This document shows, one piece after another, positions 8,831 through 17,681 of a DNA stretch of 64,000 bases; the first letter of the stretch is position 1, and every line of letters begins with the position of its first letter. A program made the position numbers and the translations under genes. The notes below the pieces were generated by a model, which was given only the letters and a program-made list of their open reading frames with translations, made no database searches and was not told where the DNA came from. The stretch lies in contig JAAUZD010000030.1 of assembly GCA_014804785.1 (NCBI GenBank), positions 61,723 to 125,722 on the forward strand, read 5' to 3'. The DNA is from Lachnospiraceae bacterium. GTDB lineage: Bacteria; Bacillota; Clostridia; Lachnospirales; Lachnospiraceae.

Positions 8831-10153
8831 CTATCCTCTATTCCGCTCACATCCTATATAGAAAATACTGATTGCAAATGTCACCCCTTCCGTCACCGGT
8901 GCCGCCATCCATACCCCCGTCATTCCCAGATAAGCGGGAAGCACAAAAATACAAACGAGAAGCACTAAAAGTCCCCTTGACAGGGAAATCACTGCGGATG
9001 GAAGAGCTCTTCCGATAGACGTAAAGTAAAAAGAAGTAATAGCATTGATTCCCGAAAAGAAAAAGGAAACCATAAAGATTACCATACCAGAGCGAACCAT
9101 CGCAGAAACTGCGGCATCTTCCACGAACAGCTGACTGTACCAGCCGGAGAGTGCGGTCAGCAGCAAAAATATCATTACGCCGATTGCCAATACGAGTACG
9201 TTTGTCCTTCGCCGTATCTTTCGGGCAAGCATAACCTCCTTTGCGCCAAAGCCAAAGCTTATGAGAGGACTTGCACCCTGTCCGAATCCCACCACAATCA
9301 TACTGAACACGTAGGATACATACCCCACAATCGTAAACGCAGTCACGCCGTCAACTCCAATCCGTTTCATGATTACAAAGTTATATGCGAACATGGCGAT
9401 ACCTATTGACATCTCACCGATAAATTCGGAACTGCCGTTTGCCAGAGTCCCTTTTAATATTTGCGGGCTGAAAGTGAATGTCCCCAGATGATAAATGCAT
9501 GCTTTTTTACAGAAAAAATACAGAATCAATATGAGAGAGACCAATGCAGAAAGCAAAGAAGCAATTGCGATTCCGGCAATTCCAAAGCGCAGGATGCCCG
9601 CAAAAACATAGTCCAGAATTAAATTCATTACAACACTTATGATATTGATTTTCATGTAAAATGCCGGGTTGCCTTCTCCTCTGATGAACATGCCGAAAGA
9701 AGAATTGACCACCATGATGATCAGTTCCGGCAGTAAAATACCATAGTAGGTTTTGAAATATTCCCGCACCTGCCCTTCAGCGCCCAGAAGATCCAGCATT
9801 GGCGTAAAAAATGCCAGTACCAGCAGACCGGTCAATACGGAGAATGCAATAGTGGTTGCAAGTGTCTGTCGAAAGACCAGATTGCACTCTGACAGATTTC
9901 CCCCGCCAAAAGATATTCCTGCAATTGCGGCGCCGCCCACCGATATCATCAATCCGATGGACAAAAACAAATAAATAATCGGGAGACCTAAATTGACCGC
10001 AGCAATGCCATCTGCCCCAATATAATTCCCAATAAAAAATCCATCAACAACGGTAATCAAAGAAGTCAGCACCATTGCAATTATGGAAGGAATCGAAAAC
10101 CGCAGAATCGTTCCAAGTGTGTTTTCTCTAATTTTCTCTAAGTTCATAAACAA
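8831..10153 (-). CDS. MATE family efflux transporter
   Basis: 440 aa, about 12 TM; LRFSIPSIIAMVLTSLITVVDGFFIGNYIGADGIAAVNLGLPI. Confidence 0.92.
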   Translation of the reverse strand: MFMNLEKIRENTLGTILRFSIPSIIAMVLTSLITVVDGFFIGNYIGADGIAAVNLGLPIIYLFLSIGLMISVGGAAIAGISFGGGNLSECNLVFRQTLATTIAFSVLTGLLVLAFFTPMLDLLGAEGQVREYFKTYYGILLPELIIMVVNSSFGMFIRGEGNPAFYMKINIISVVMNLILDYVFAGILRFGIAGIAIASLLSALVSLILILYFFCKKACIYHLGTFTFSPQILKGTLANGSSEFIGEMSIGIAMFAYNFVIMKRIGVDGVTAFTIVGYVSYVFSMIVVGFGQGASPLISFGFGAKEVMLARKIRRRTNVLVLAIGVMIFLLLTALSGWYSQLFVEDAAVSAMVRSGMVIFMVSFFFSGINAITSFYFTSIGRALPSAVISLSRGLLVLLVCIFVLPAYLGMTGVWMAAPVTEGVTFAISIFYIGCERNRG

Positions 10154-10234
10154 CTCCTCCTATGATAATATTCTTTTCACATGTATCATAGCAGGAGCAT
10201 AAAATATAAACTTCTGAATTCGTGCTTTGTGTTA

Positions 10235-10576
10235 GCTGTTCACTGTCATTTGGATAAGGGGCTGGACCGGCAGATGCGGTATCTTCTTGTACCGGGCTGA
10301 ACAAAAAACTGTGCGGAAACCTTATGGGAAGTGGTTAGAAGGATTTGGCATCCCTTTTGATGCACAGCAATCGACGGACAGGAGGTCCGGCGAAGGCATA
10401 ATTTGACCCATGGATGGGTCAATATGCCGCTTGCGTCCGGTATCTATATCTAAAAAAGGGATGCTTAATCCTTCTTACCACTGTACATAGGTTCCTGCAC
10501 AGTTTTTTGTTCAGCCCGGTACAAGAAGATACCGCATTTGCCGGTCCAGTCCCTTATTCAAATGACAGTGGACAGC
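10235..10576. repeat. Foldback element B: about 120-bp inverted-repeat arms around the same apical core as element A
   Basis: Left arm gctgttcactgtcatttggataaggggctggaccggcagatgcggtatcttcttgtaccgggctgaacaaaaaactgtgc... is nearly the reverse complement of ...gcacagttttttgttcagcccggtacaagaagataccgcatttgccggtccagtcccttattcaaatgacagtggacagc. Confidence 0.92.
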
Positions 10577-11410
10577 CTATTTTAAAGGGAGGCAGATATC
10601 TAATTCCATATAGCCGGAATCACTGTCTACTTTGCGGTAAATGTCAAATCCGCTGCGGTTGTCCAGGCATAGACCTGTCTGGGGCAGCCATACGGTAAAG
10701 AGGGTCTGGTAGGCAGCATAGATGTGTTTGCCCAGCCCCTTATAGGGATAAACCGCACATTTCCCGCCTTCTATGACACAGGTATTCGTAAGCGGGCAGT
10801 CCGAGTTTACGCTCATGCAGATATCATACAGGCAGCCGTCTATATCTGTTATAGCCGGATCATCGAAGGTGCGCTCAAAAAACAGAGTTTCTTTTGTAAC
10901 ATATTCCTGATATCGTCTGATAAAATCCTCCCATTGCCCGCTTAAGCTGCGGTAGCTTCCGATTCTGCGTTCATATAATACAAAATAGTCAGGCAGGGTC
11001 TTTATTGCAACTTTCTGATTGCACGTCTCAAAGGTTTCCATGGAAATCCGGGTATCATGATAAAAAGGATGCTGAATGGACGCCTGATGGATCCTCTTTC
11101 TGAAATGAACCGGGCTGGTCTGATATTGCTGTCTGAAAACCCAGCTATAGTTTGAGGGGCTATATCCGAAATCGTAACCGATATCCGTAACGGTTTTGCC
11201 TGGTTCAACTTTTAGCCGGAAAGCGCTCTGCTCCAGCTTCAGCCTTTTGATGAACGCGTAAACGCTTTCACCGGTTTCTTCCTTGAACATCCGATTAAAA
11301 TAATATTTGGAAAAATGGCACTCGGCTGCCACGTCATCTACTGACAAATCTTCGCCAAGGTGCTGTAAAATGTAGTCGATAGCATGATTGATAACTTCAT
11401 TTGTAATCAT
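10577..11410 (-). CDS. AraC family regulator with GyrI-like effector-binding domain
   Basis: HTH_18 ECHFSKYYFNRMFKEETGESVYAFIKRLKLEQSAF...IGYDFGYSPSNYSWVFRQQYQTSPVHFRK; C-terminal VAIKTLPDYFVLYERRIGSY. Confidence 0.88.
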   Translation of the reverse strand: MITNEVINHAIDYILQHLGEDLSVDDVAAECHFSKYYFNRMFKEETGESVYAFIKRLKLEQSAFRLKVEPGKTVTDIGYDFGYSPSNYSWVFRQQYQTSPVHFRKRIHQASIQHPFYHDTRISMETFETCNQKVAIKTLPDYFVLYERRIGSYRSLSGQWEDFIRRYQEYVTKETLFFERTFDDPAITDIDGCLYDICMSVNSDCPLTNTCVIEGGKCAVYPYKGLGKHIYAAYQTLFTVWLPQTGLCLDNRSGFDIYRKVDSDSGYMELDICLPLK

Positions 11411-11742
11411 AAAAGACGCTCCCTTAAGTGATAGCCATGTTTAGCGCGATGAATCCGCAGAATGGAATAATAACTCATTGGTTTTAAGAAAACGGTTATA
11501 GGACAGATATATTTACAGAACGCACGATTGTTCTTAAATGCAAAGGCAAGTATGATCCCAACCATATAATATAGCATATTGCCGCCAATGAAAAGCCAAA
11601 ACAGAACTTTTTCATACATGCTATGCTTTGGCGGCACATTTCCTGAAAACAGCCGTTTGTTGGGACGCTCTGAGAGAATAAATAATCCAACGTCGCCTAA
11701 ATATTTACCTATTCTGTGCGGACTACTGGCTCCCCCACGCAT
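11407..11742 (-). pseudogene. Truncated 4Fe-4S (NapH-like) membrane protein remnant
   Basis: NRAFCKYICPITVFLKPMSYYSILRI resembles the Cys motif of polyferredoxin membrane proteins but stops before any ferredoxin domain. Confidence 0.5.
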
Positions 11743-11842
11743 GAAAAGTAACTAAACGACAAAACAAATGTTCGAAAAAGGATTGCATTTTATAATCAGC
11801 TATGCTAGTATAATACAAACAGATGTTCTGCGAGGCGCGATT

Positions 11843-13180
11843 ATGGAAAACAATCTTATTGTTCAAACAACTGAAAATCAGTCCATTATGGAAAAACTGG
11901 GCATCCTTTCAGATGCGGCAAAATATGATGTTTCCTGTTCTTCAAGCGGCGTGGGGCGAAGGGGGGACGGCACAGGAATCGGTAATACTTTGGCAGCAGG
12001 TATCTGTCACAGTTTTGGGGCGGACGGAAGATGCATTTCTCTTTTAAAGATCCTTTTTACCAATGAATGCATTTATGACTGCAAATACTGTATCAACCGG
12101 AAATCAAATGACGTTCCAAGGGCGACCTTCACACCGGATGAAATCTGTGAGCTGACAATTCAGTTTTACCGGCGCAATTATATAGAAGGTTTATTTTTGA
12201 GTTCGGGGATTGTATATAGTCCCACTTACACCATGGAATTGATTTATGAAGCTGTGCATAAGCTGCGTACCCTGTATCGTTTTCAAGGGTATATCCATGT
12301 GAAGGCGATTCCGGGGGCAGACCCGCTGATTGTACAGAGACTGGGGCTGTTAGCAGATCGAATGAGCGTCAATTTAGAACTTCCTACAGCGGAGGGACTT
12401 AAGAAGCTGGCGCCCAACAAGCACCGCAAGAATATTTTGTCTCCTATGCGCCAGATACAGCAGGGAATCACTCAGAATAAAAATGAGATTACGTTATATA
12501 AACATGCGCCTTCCTTTGTGCCCGCCGGACAATCTACCCAGATGATTGTAGGCGCCACGCCGGAAAGTGATTATCAGGTTATGATGGTGGCGGAGAATCT
12601 GTACAAAAAGTTTGATTTGAAACGGGTGTATTATTCGGCATTCGTCAGCGTGAATGAGGACAAGGATCTGCCGGCGTTGCCGGGAGGTCCCCCGCTTTTG
12701 CGGGAGCACAGATTATATCAGGCGGACTGGCTTTTACGCTTTTATGGATTTGAAGCACAGGAACTCCTTAGTGAAAGCAGACCCAATTTCAATGTACTGC
12801 TTGATCCCAAGGCAGACTGGGCGTTGCGGCATCTGGAAGTGTTTCCGGTTGAAATCAACCGGGCGGACTATCAGACCATTTTGCGGGTGCCTGGAATCGG
12901 CGTTAAAAGTGCCCAGAGAATAGTAAGGGCAAGGCGAAGCGGTAATCTTAATTTCGATGATTTAAAGAAAATAGGAGTCACCTTGAAGAGGGCGCTGTAT
13001 TTCATTACTTGCAACGGAAAGATGATGTATCCCACCAAGATAGAGGAGGATTATATCACGCGCAATCTGATTAATCCTAAAGAAAAACTTCCGTTTGACA
13101 AGGACGGTATGACTTACAGGCAGTTGTCCCTGTTTGATGATAATAATGAGTTGCTTTGGCATCAGGCGGCGGGCGGCTGA
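11843..13180 (+). CDS. Putative DNA modification/repair radical SAM protein (TIGR03916, rSAM_link_UDG type)
   Basis: Radical SAM motif NECIYDCKYCINRKSND; C-terminal HhH VPGIGVKSAQRIVRARRSG. Confidence 0.9.
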   Translation: MENNLIVQTTENQSIMEKLGILSDAAKYDVSCSSSGVGRRGDGTGIGNTLAAGICHSFGADGRCISLLKILFTNECIYDCKYCINRKSNDVPRATFTPDEICELTIQFYRRNYIEGLFLSSGIVYSPTYTMELIYEAVHKLRTLYRFQGYIHVKAIPGADPLIVQRLGLLADRMSVNLELPTAEGLKKLAPNKHRKNILSPMRQIQQGITQNKNEITLYKHAPSFVPAGQSTQMIVGATPESDYQVMMVAENLYKKFDLKRVYYSAFVSVNEDKDLPALPGGPPLLREHRLYQADWLLRFYGFEAQELLSESRPNFNVLLDPKADWALRHLEVFPVEINRADYQTILRVPGIGVKSAQRIVRARRSGNLNFDDLKKIGVTLKRALYFITCNGKMMYPTKIEEDYITRNLINPKEKLPFDKDGMTYRQLSLFDDNNELLWHQAAGG

Positions 13181-13213
13181 ATGGGGGAAAGGTTTTGATG
13201 TAAATATTTAGGA

Positions 13214-14014
13214 ATGGAGGAGAGGATGGAGGAATACTATCTGGTCTGTGAAGACTCCTTAGAGGGAATCTTTACGGGAATATACGACGCTTACCTTAAG
13301 AAAAAGCCCCATGAACAGATTCACATCTGTCTCGGGGAAGATGAAAATTATCGCCTGTTTGCAAGTTATGAAACATGTCTTCCAGATGAAAAGAAAGCAG
13401 CCAGTGTTGCAAGGACGGTAATAAAACAGTTTGGAGAAGAGGCTTACCTCGCTATCTGCAGGGCGCTTGCATCCGAACAGCCGGATAAAGGAGAGGCTGT
13501 GTATAAGGCGGTGGCAGCGGGCTTATCTATGAGAGATAAGAGAGATCTTATGGGAAATCTTTCCAATCCCTACATTCACAGAGTGTTTGAGCTGGCGCGT
13601 TTTACAGCAAATGAAGCGCATTACCATGTGGAATTTCTGCGGTTTAAGGAATTGGAGAATGGAATCCTATATGCCGTTATTGGTCCGAAAAATAATGTGA
13701 TCACATTCATAACTCCGCATTTTGCGGACAGGCTGCCTCTTGAGAATTTTGTGATTCATGACGAAATAAGAGGTATATTTGCTATGCACCCTGCAAGAGG
13801 AGAATGGTATCTGGTATCCGGAAAGGAAGGTATGCAGCAGGCAGAGCACACTTTTTCAGAGGGAGAAAAAAAGTACAGTGAACTGTTTAGCAGCTTTTTT
13901 CATACTATAGCAATAAAGGAACGCAATAACTATGGGCTTCAGCGCAATATGCTGCCTTTAAGATACCGCAGGTATATGACTGAATTTCAGGGAAAACAGC
14001 AGTATATTAATTAA
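13214..14014 (+). CDS. TIGR03915/DUF4130 family probable DNA metabolism protein
   Basis: Position after rSAM_link_UDG and sequence MRDKRDLMGNLSNPYIHRVFELARFTANEAHYHVEFLRFKEL...FADRLPLENFVIHDEIRGIFAMHPARGEWYL. Confidence 0.87.
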   Translation: MEERMEEYYLVCEDSLEGIFTGIYDAYLKKKPHEQIHICLGEDENYRLFASYETCLPDEKKAASVARTVIKQFGEEAYLAICRALASEQPDKGEAVYKAVAAGLSMRDKRDLMGNLSNPYIHRVFELARFTANEAHYHVEFLRFKELENGILYAVIGPKNNVITFITPHFADRLPLENFVIHDEIRGIFAMHPARGEWYLVSGKEGMQQAEHTFSEGEKKYSELFSSFFHTIAIKERNNYGLQRNMLPLRYRRYMTEFQGKQQYIN

Positions 14015-14147
14015 ATTGTTTGTCAATAATAGGTTTATGCAGGAAAGAAATGTGCCAACTGCCAGTATATAGCGGAGTTTGGAAAATTGTACTAGAAAAA
14101 AAACTTTACAAAACCCCAAAGGGGTGGTAATCTTTCTTCAAGTACCG

Positions 14148-14159
14148 GAAAACGTTTTC
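14148..14159. promoter_or_regulatory. cre-like palindrome GAAAACGTTTTC upstream of the HPr-like gene
   Basis: gGAAAACGTTTTCA differs from the classical cre TGAAAACGTTTTCA at one position. Confidence 0.4.
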
Positions 14160-14193
14160 ATAGCCTGCATTGAGGAGAAAGAAAGGTGATAAT

Positions 14194-14421
14194 ATGATGC
14201 AGCGAAGAATAAAATTAAACTTGGATGAGGTGAAGGACTTTGTAGCCGCCGCTTCAAAATGTGATTTTGACATTGATATTTTTTACAACAGATATACAGT
14301 GGATGCAAAATCAATCGTTGGAGTACTCGGACTTGATTTGAGACAGGTGCTGACGGTGGCCTATGATGGATATAATCCAGAATTTGAAAAAGTAGTCAAT
14401 CGCTTTGCATTAGCAAGCTGA
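14194..14421 (+). CDS. HPr family protein (Crh-like)
   Basis: MQRRIKLNLDEVKDFVAAASKCDFDIDIFYNRYTVDAKSIVGVLGLDL matches the HPr fold around Ser46 but lacks GLHARP. Confidence 0.75.
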   Translation: MMQRRIKLNLDEVKDFVAAASKCDFDIDIFYNRYTVDAKSIVGVLGLDLRQVLTVAYDGYNPEFEKVVNRFALAS

Positions 14422-14551
14422 TTGGCGTTCCGATGTGAAAATCTAGGATTTCCATATCGTGGATGGTTATACGATCTGCTGTTTTGGCAGCGATTACATG
14501 ATGAACTTTATAAGCACGTCTACGATTACACAATAAAATAGTATCTTATTG

Positions 14552-14596
14552 ACTCCCTGAAAAAGATAGCTTACTATCTCTTTAGGGAGTTTTCTT
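14552..14596 (+). terminator. Intrinsic terminator
   Basis: ACTCCCTGAAAAAGATAG...CTATCTCTTTAGGGAGTTTTCTT. Confidence 0.75.
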
Positions 14597-14744
14597 CTGT
14601 CTGTGGGGAATGTGCCCTATCAGGCAAAATTTAGGCAGGATGCACAGCCTGGGAAGAAAAGATTTGCCGTAAACGACATTGCCCTTAGGCTGAGCCGGCA
14701 ATTACTCTCTTTGCTTAAACATATCGCAAAAAGGAAGACAAAGC

Positions 14745-17165
14745 ATGGAAATACATGTATCTGTCAGGAATCTGGTAGAATTTATTCTCCGTTCCGGCAA
14801 TATTGACAACAGAAGAGCTTCATCTCCTGAAAATGCCATGCAGGAGGGCGGAAGGATTCACCGCATGATACAGCGGAGTATGGGCTCGGATTATCACGCG
14901 GAGGTTCTTTTGCGCTATGTTTACGCCACAACCGATTATGAAATACATGTGGAAGGGCGTGCTGATGGTATTATCATCAAACAGGGAGGAGATTTGACAC
15001 AGGTGCCGGAGATTACGGAAACAGAAATTTGTGCCGCATACCGGGATCTGGTGACGATTACCATCGATGAGATCAAGGGAACTTATAAAGATATCCACAA
15101 GATGAAAGAAGCAGTTCCGGTACATCTTGCCCAAGCACAGTGCTATGCCTATATTTATGGAAAACAGAATGAATTAAAACATATCAGAGTGCGGCTCACC
15201 TACTGTAATATTGATACGGAAGAGATAAAATACTTTCATTTTGAGTATGAGATGACTGAACTGGAAGAGTGGTTTGAGGGACTGATGAAAGAGTATAGGA
15301 AGTGGGCAGACTTCCAATTTGCATGGCAGAAGAAGCGTACAGAGTCTATCAAGGAACTTCCCTTTCCTTTTTCATACAGAGAAGGGCAGAAAGAGCTTGC
15401 TTCTTATGTTTATCAGACCGTTTATCATAAAAGAAAATTATTCATTGAAGCTCCTACGGGTGTAGGAAAAACTATATCGACTTTATTTCCGGCAGTGAAA
15501 GCCATGGGGGAGGGAAGAGGCGAAAGGATTTTTTACCTGACAGCGAAGACCATTACAAGGACGGTGGCGGATGATACCATTGAACTGATGCGCAAAAAGG
15601 GATTGCAGCTTAAATCTGTTATATTGACTGCCAAAGACAAGATATGTTTTATGGAAGAAACAGAGTGTAATCCGGAATATTGCCCCTATGCCAAGGGACA
15701 CTTTGACAGGATCAACGATGCGATTTATGATTTGTTGACTCATATGGACAATTTTAATCGGGAAGTGATTGAGGACTACGCGAAGAAGCACAAAGTCTGT
15801 CCCTTTGAGATGAGTCTTGACATGAGCCTTTTTGCAGACGTTATTATAGGCGATTATAATTACTTGTTTGATCCACACGTATATTTAAAGCGATTTTTCC
15901 AGGAGGGAGTAAGAGGAGACTATCTGTTTTTGATAGATGAAGCACATAATTTGGTGGACAGAGGAAGGGAGATGTACAGTGCGCTTCTTAGAAAAGAAGA
16001 CTTTCTTGCACTTAAGAGAATCGTAAAAGAGTACGATGGAAAGATGTACCGGCAGCTGGAAAAGTGCAACAGGGAACTTCTGGAGCTGAAAAGAGAATGT
16101 GAGGATTATGCATATCTGGATGACGTGGATGCAGCGCCTTTTATGAAAGCGCTTATAAGGCTTTCTTCTGTTATGGAGACTTATCTGGAGGAGCATGAGG
16201 AAAGTCCGGTGAGAGCGGATATTCTGGATTTTTATTTTGAGATTTCTCATTTCCTTCTGATTAATGACAAGCTGGATCAAAATTATGTAATCTACACGCA
16301 GTTGGAATCAGACGGAGGTTTTATTATAAAACTATTCTGTGTGAATCCTTCTAAAAACCTAAGGGAATGTATGATGAGGGGGAGGAGCACAATTTTATTT
16401 TCAGCAACTTTGCTTCCGATTCAATATTATAAACAACTGCTCGGTGCAGAGGAAGGCGATTATGAAGTTTATGCACATTCTGTTTTTGACGCAAGACGTA
16501 AGGGGCTGTTTGTTGCAAGTGATGTAACAAGCAAATATACCAGACGCTCGGATACGGAATACTACCATATTGCTGCTTATATCCACAAGATTATATGCAG
16601 GAGGGAAGGAAATTATATGGCATTCTTTCCATCCCATGTATTCCTACAGAATATATATGATGCGTATAGCCGTTATTTTCTGAATGGCAGTATAGAATGC
16701 ATCTTGCAGGAAGAACATATGGATGAGGAAAGCAGGGAGGCGTTTTTGACAAAATTTGAGGCGGACAGAGAAGCGGGAAGTACCCTTTTGGGGTTTTGCG
16801 TGCTTGGGGGGATTTTCAGTGAAGGTATTGACCTTAAAAATGAACGGCTGATTGGTGCAGTTATTGTCGGAACCGGACTTCCCCAGGTCTGCACCGAACG
16901 GGAGATATTGAAGAGGTACTTTGACAGCAGGGGAGACAACGGTTTTGATTTTGCTTATAAATATCCGGGCATGAATAAAGTCTTGCAGGCAGCCGGCAGG
17001 GTAATCAGGACAGCGGAGGATATTGGTATTATTGCACTTTTAGATGAGCGATTCTTAAATACCTCTTATTTAAGGATGTTTCCAAGAGAATGGAAGGAAT
17101 ATGAAAAAGTATCGCTGGAACAAATTGAGAACAGAGTGGAGCGGTTCTGGGATGAATGGTTATAA
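14745..17165 (+). CDS. ATP-dependent helicase of the DinG/XPD type with N-terminal PD-(D/E)XK nuclease-like domain
   Basis: EGGRIHRMIQ...HVEGRADGI...IDEIKGTY...AQAQCYAYIY; helicase motifs FIEAPTGVGKTIST, LIDEAHNLVDR, QAAGRVIRT; Cys cluster CFMEETECNPEYCPY...VCPFE. Confidence 0.9.
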   Translation: MEIHVSVRNLVEFILRSGNIDNRRASSPENAMQEGGRIHRMIQRSMGSDYHAEVLLRYVYATTDYEIHVEGRADGIIIKQGGDLTQVPEITETEICAAYRDLVTITIDEIKGTYKDIHKMKEAVPVHLAQAQCYAYIYGKQNELKHIRVRLTYCNIDTEEIKYFHFEYEMTELEEWFEGLMKEYRKWADFQFAWQKKRTESIKELPFPFSYREGQKELASYVYQTVYHKRKLFIEAPTGVGKTISTLFPAVKAMGEGRGERIFYLTAKTITRTVADDTIELMRKKGLQLKSVILTAKDKICFMEETECNPEYCPYAKGHFDRINDAIYDLLTHMDNFNREVIEDYAKKHKVCPFEMSLDMSLFADVIIGDYNYLFDPHVYLKRFFQEGVRGDYLFLIDEAHNLVDRGREMYSALLRKEDFLALKRIVKEYDGKMYRQLEKCNRELLELKRECEDYAYLDDVDAAPFMKALIRLSSVMETYLEEHEESPVRADILDFYFEISHFLLINDKLDQNYVIYTQLESDGGFIIKLFCVNPSKNLRECMMRGRSTILFSATLLPIQYYKQLLGAEEGDYEVYAHSVFDARRKGLFVASDVTSKYTRRSDTEYYHIAAYIHKIICRREGNYMAFFPSHVFLQNIYDAYSRYFLNGSIECILQEEHMDEESREAFLTKFEADREAGSTLLGFCVLGGIFSEGIDLKNERLIGAVIVGTGLPQVCTEREILKRYFDSRGDNGFDFAYKYPGMNKVLQAAGRVIRTAEDIGIIALLDERFLNTSYLRMFPREWKEYEKVSLEQIENRVERFWDEWL

Positions 17166-17170
17166 CTTTT

Positions 17171-17201
17171 GGCATGTGGATAACTTCACATGCCTTTTTT
17201 T
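17171..17201 (+). terminator. Intrinsic terminator
   Basis: GGCATGTGGATAACTTCACATGCCTTTTTTT. Confidence 0.8.
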
Positions 17202-17681
17202 TACATATATGAACTTTTTTGTGGAAATTTGACTCAAAAAAAGTATAAAAAGCGCAAAAAATGCAGGATTCAAAAAAAATGACGTCGAATATTTAAAGAA
17301 AAGATACCTAGTTTTAATAAAATGACATAAATGTCATTGTGGATAACTCTGTGGAAATTGGGGATTTCTCTATTTTTTGCTCTTTTTTTGGAAAAAATTA
17401 TGTAACTGATTTTTAGTTAAAAATTGCAGGTAACAAATTTCAAATTTGAAAAAATACTTATCTGGTCAATAAAAATGGCTCCAAAATTGACCAAATGCGT
17501 ACCAAAGCTCCAAAATGGTTTCAATCTGCCACCTGAACAAATTGATCTTTCTCTAGAAGAAAATGAACCATGTACATCAAAATGAAAATGTGGTAAACTG
17601 ATAAAAGGTCAAAATACATAAGTCACAATCAGTATGAGGTGGCTGAGGACTGACTACGAGAGAAATCAGGAGGCGTTAGAT

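Noticed and set aside
8519-10576. Foldbacks as integron attC sites with MATE as a cassette
   Set aside because: attC sites conserve their outer boxes and vary in the middle; here the middle is conserved and the ends vary. No integron integrase is in the window.
8519-10576. Foldbacks as retron msr-msd or group II intron remnants
   Set aside because: No reverse transcriptase ORF nearby and no recognisable domain V or a1/a2 arrangement.
17175-17346. Two perfect TGTGGATAA (DnaA-box-like) sites in a 470-bp AT-rich intergenic region, possible origin
   Set aside because: The first lies inside the terminator hairpin, the second is single, and no dnaA/dnaN/rpmH context is present.
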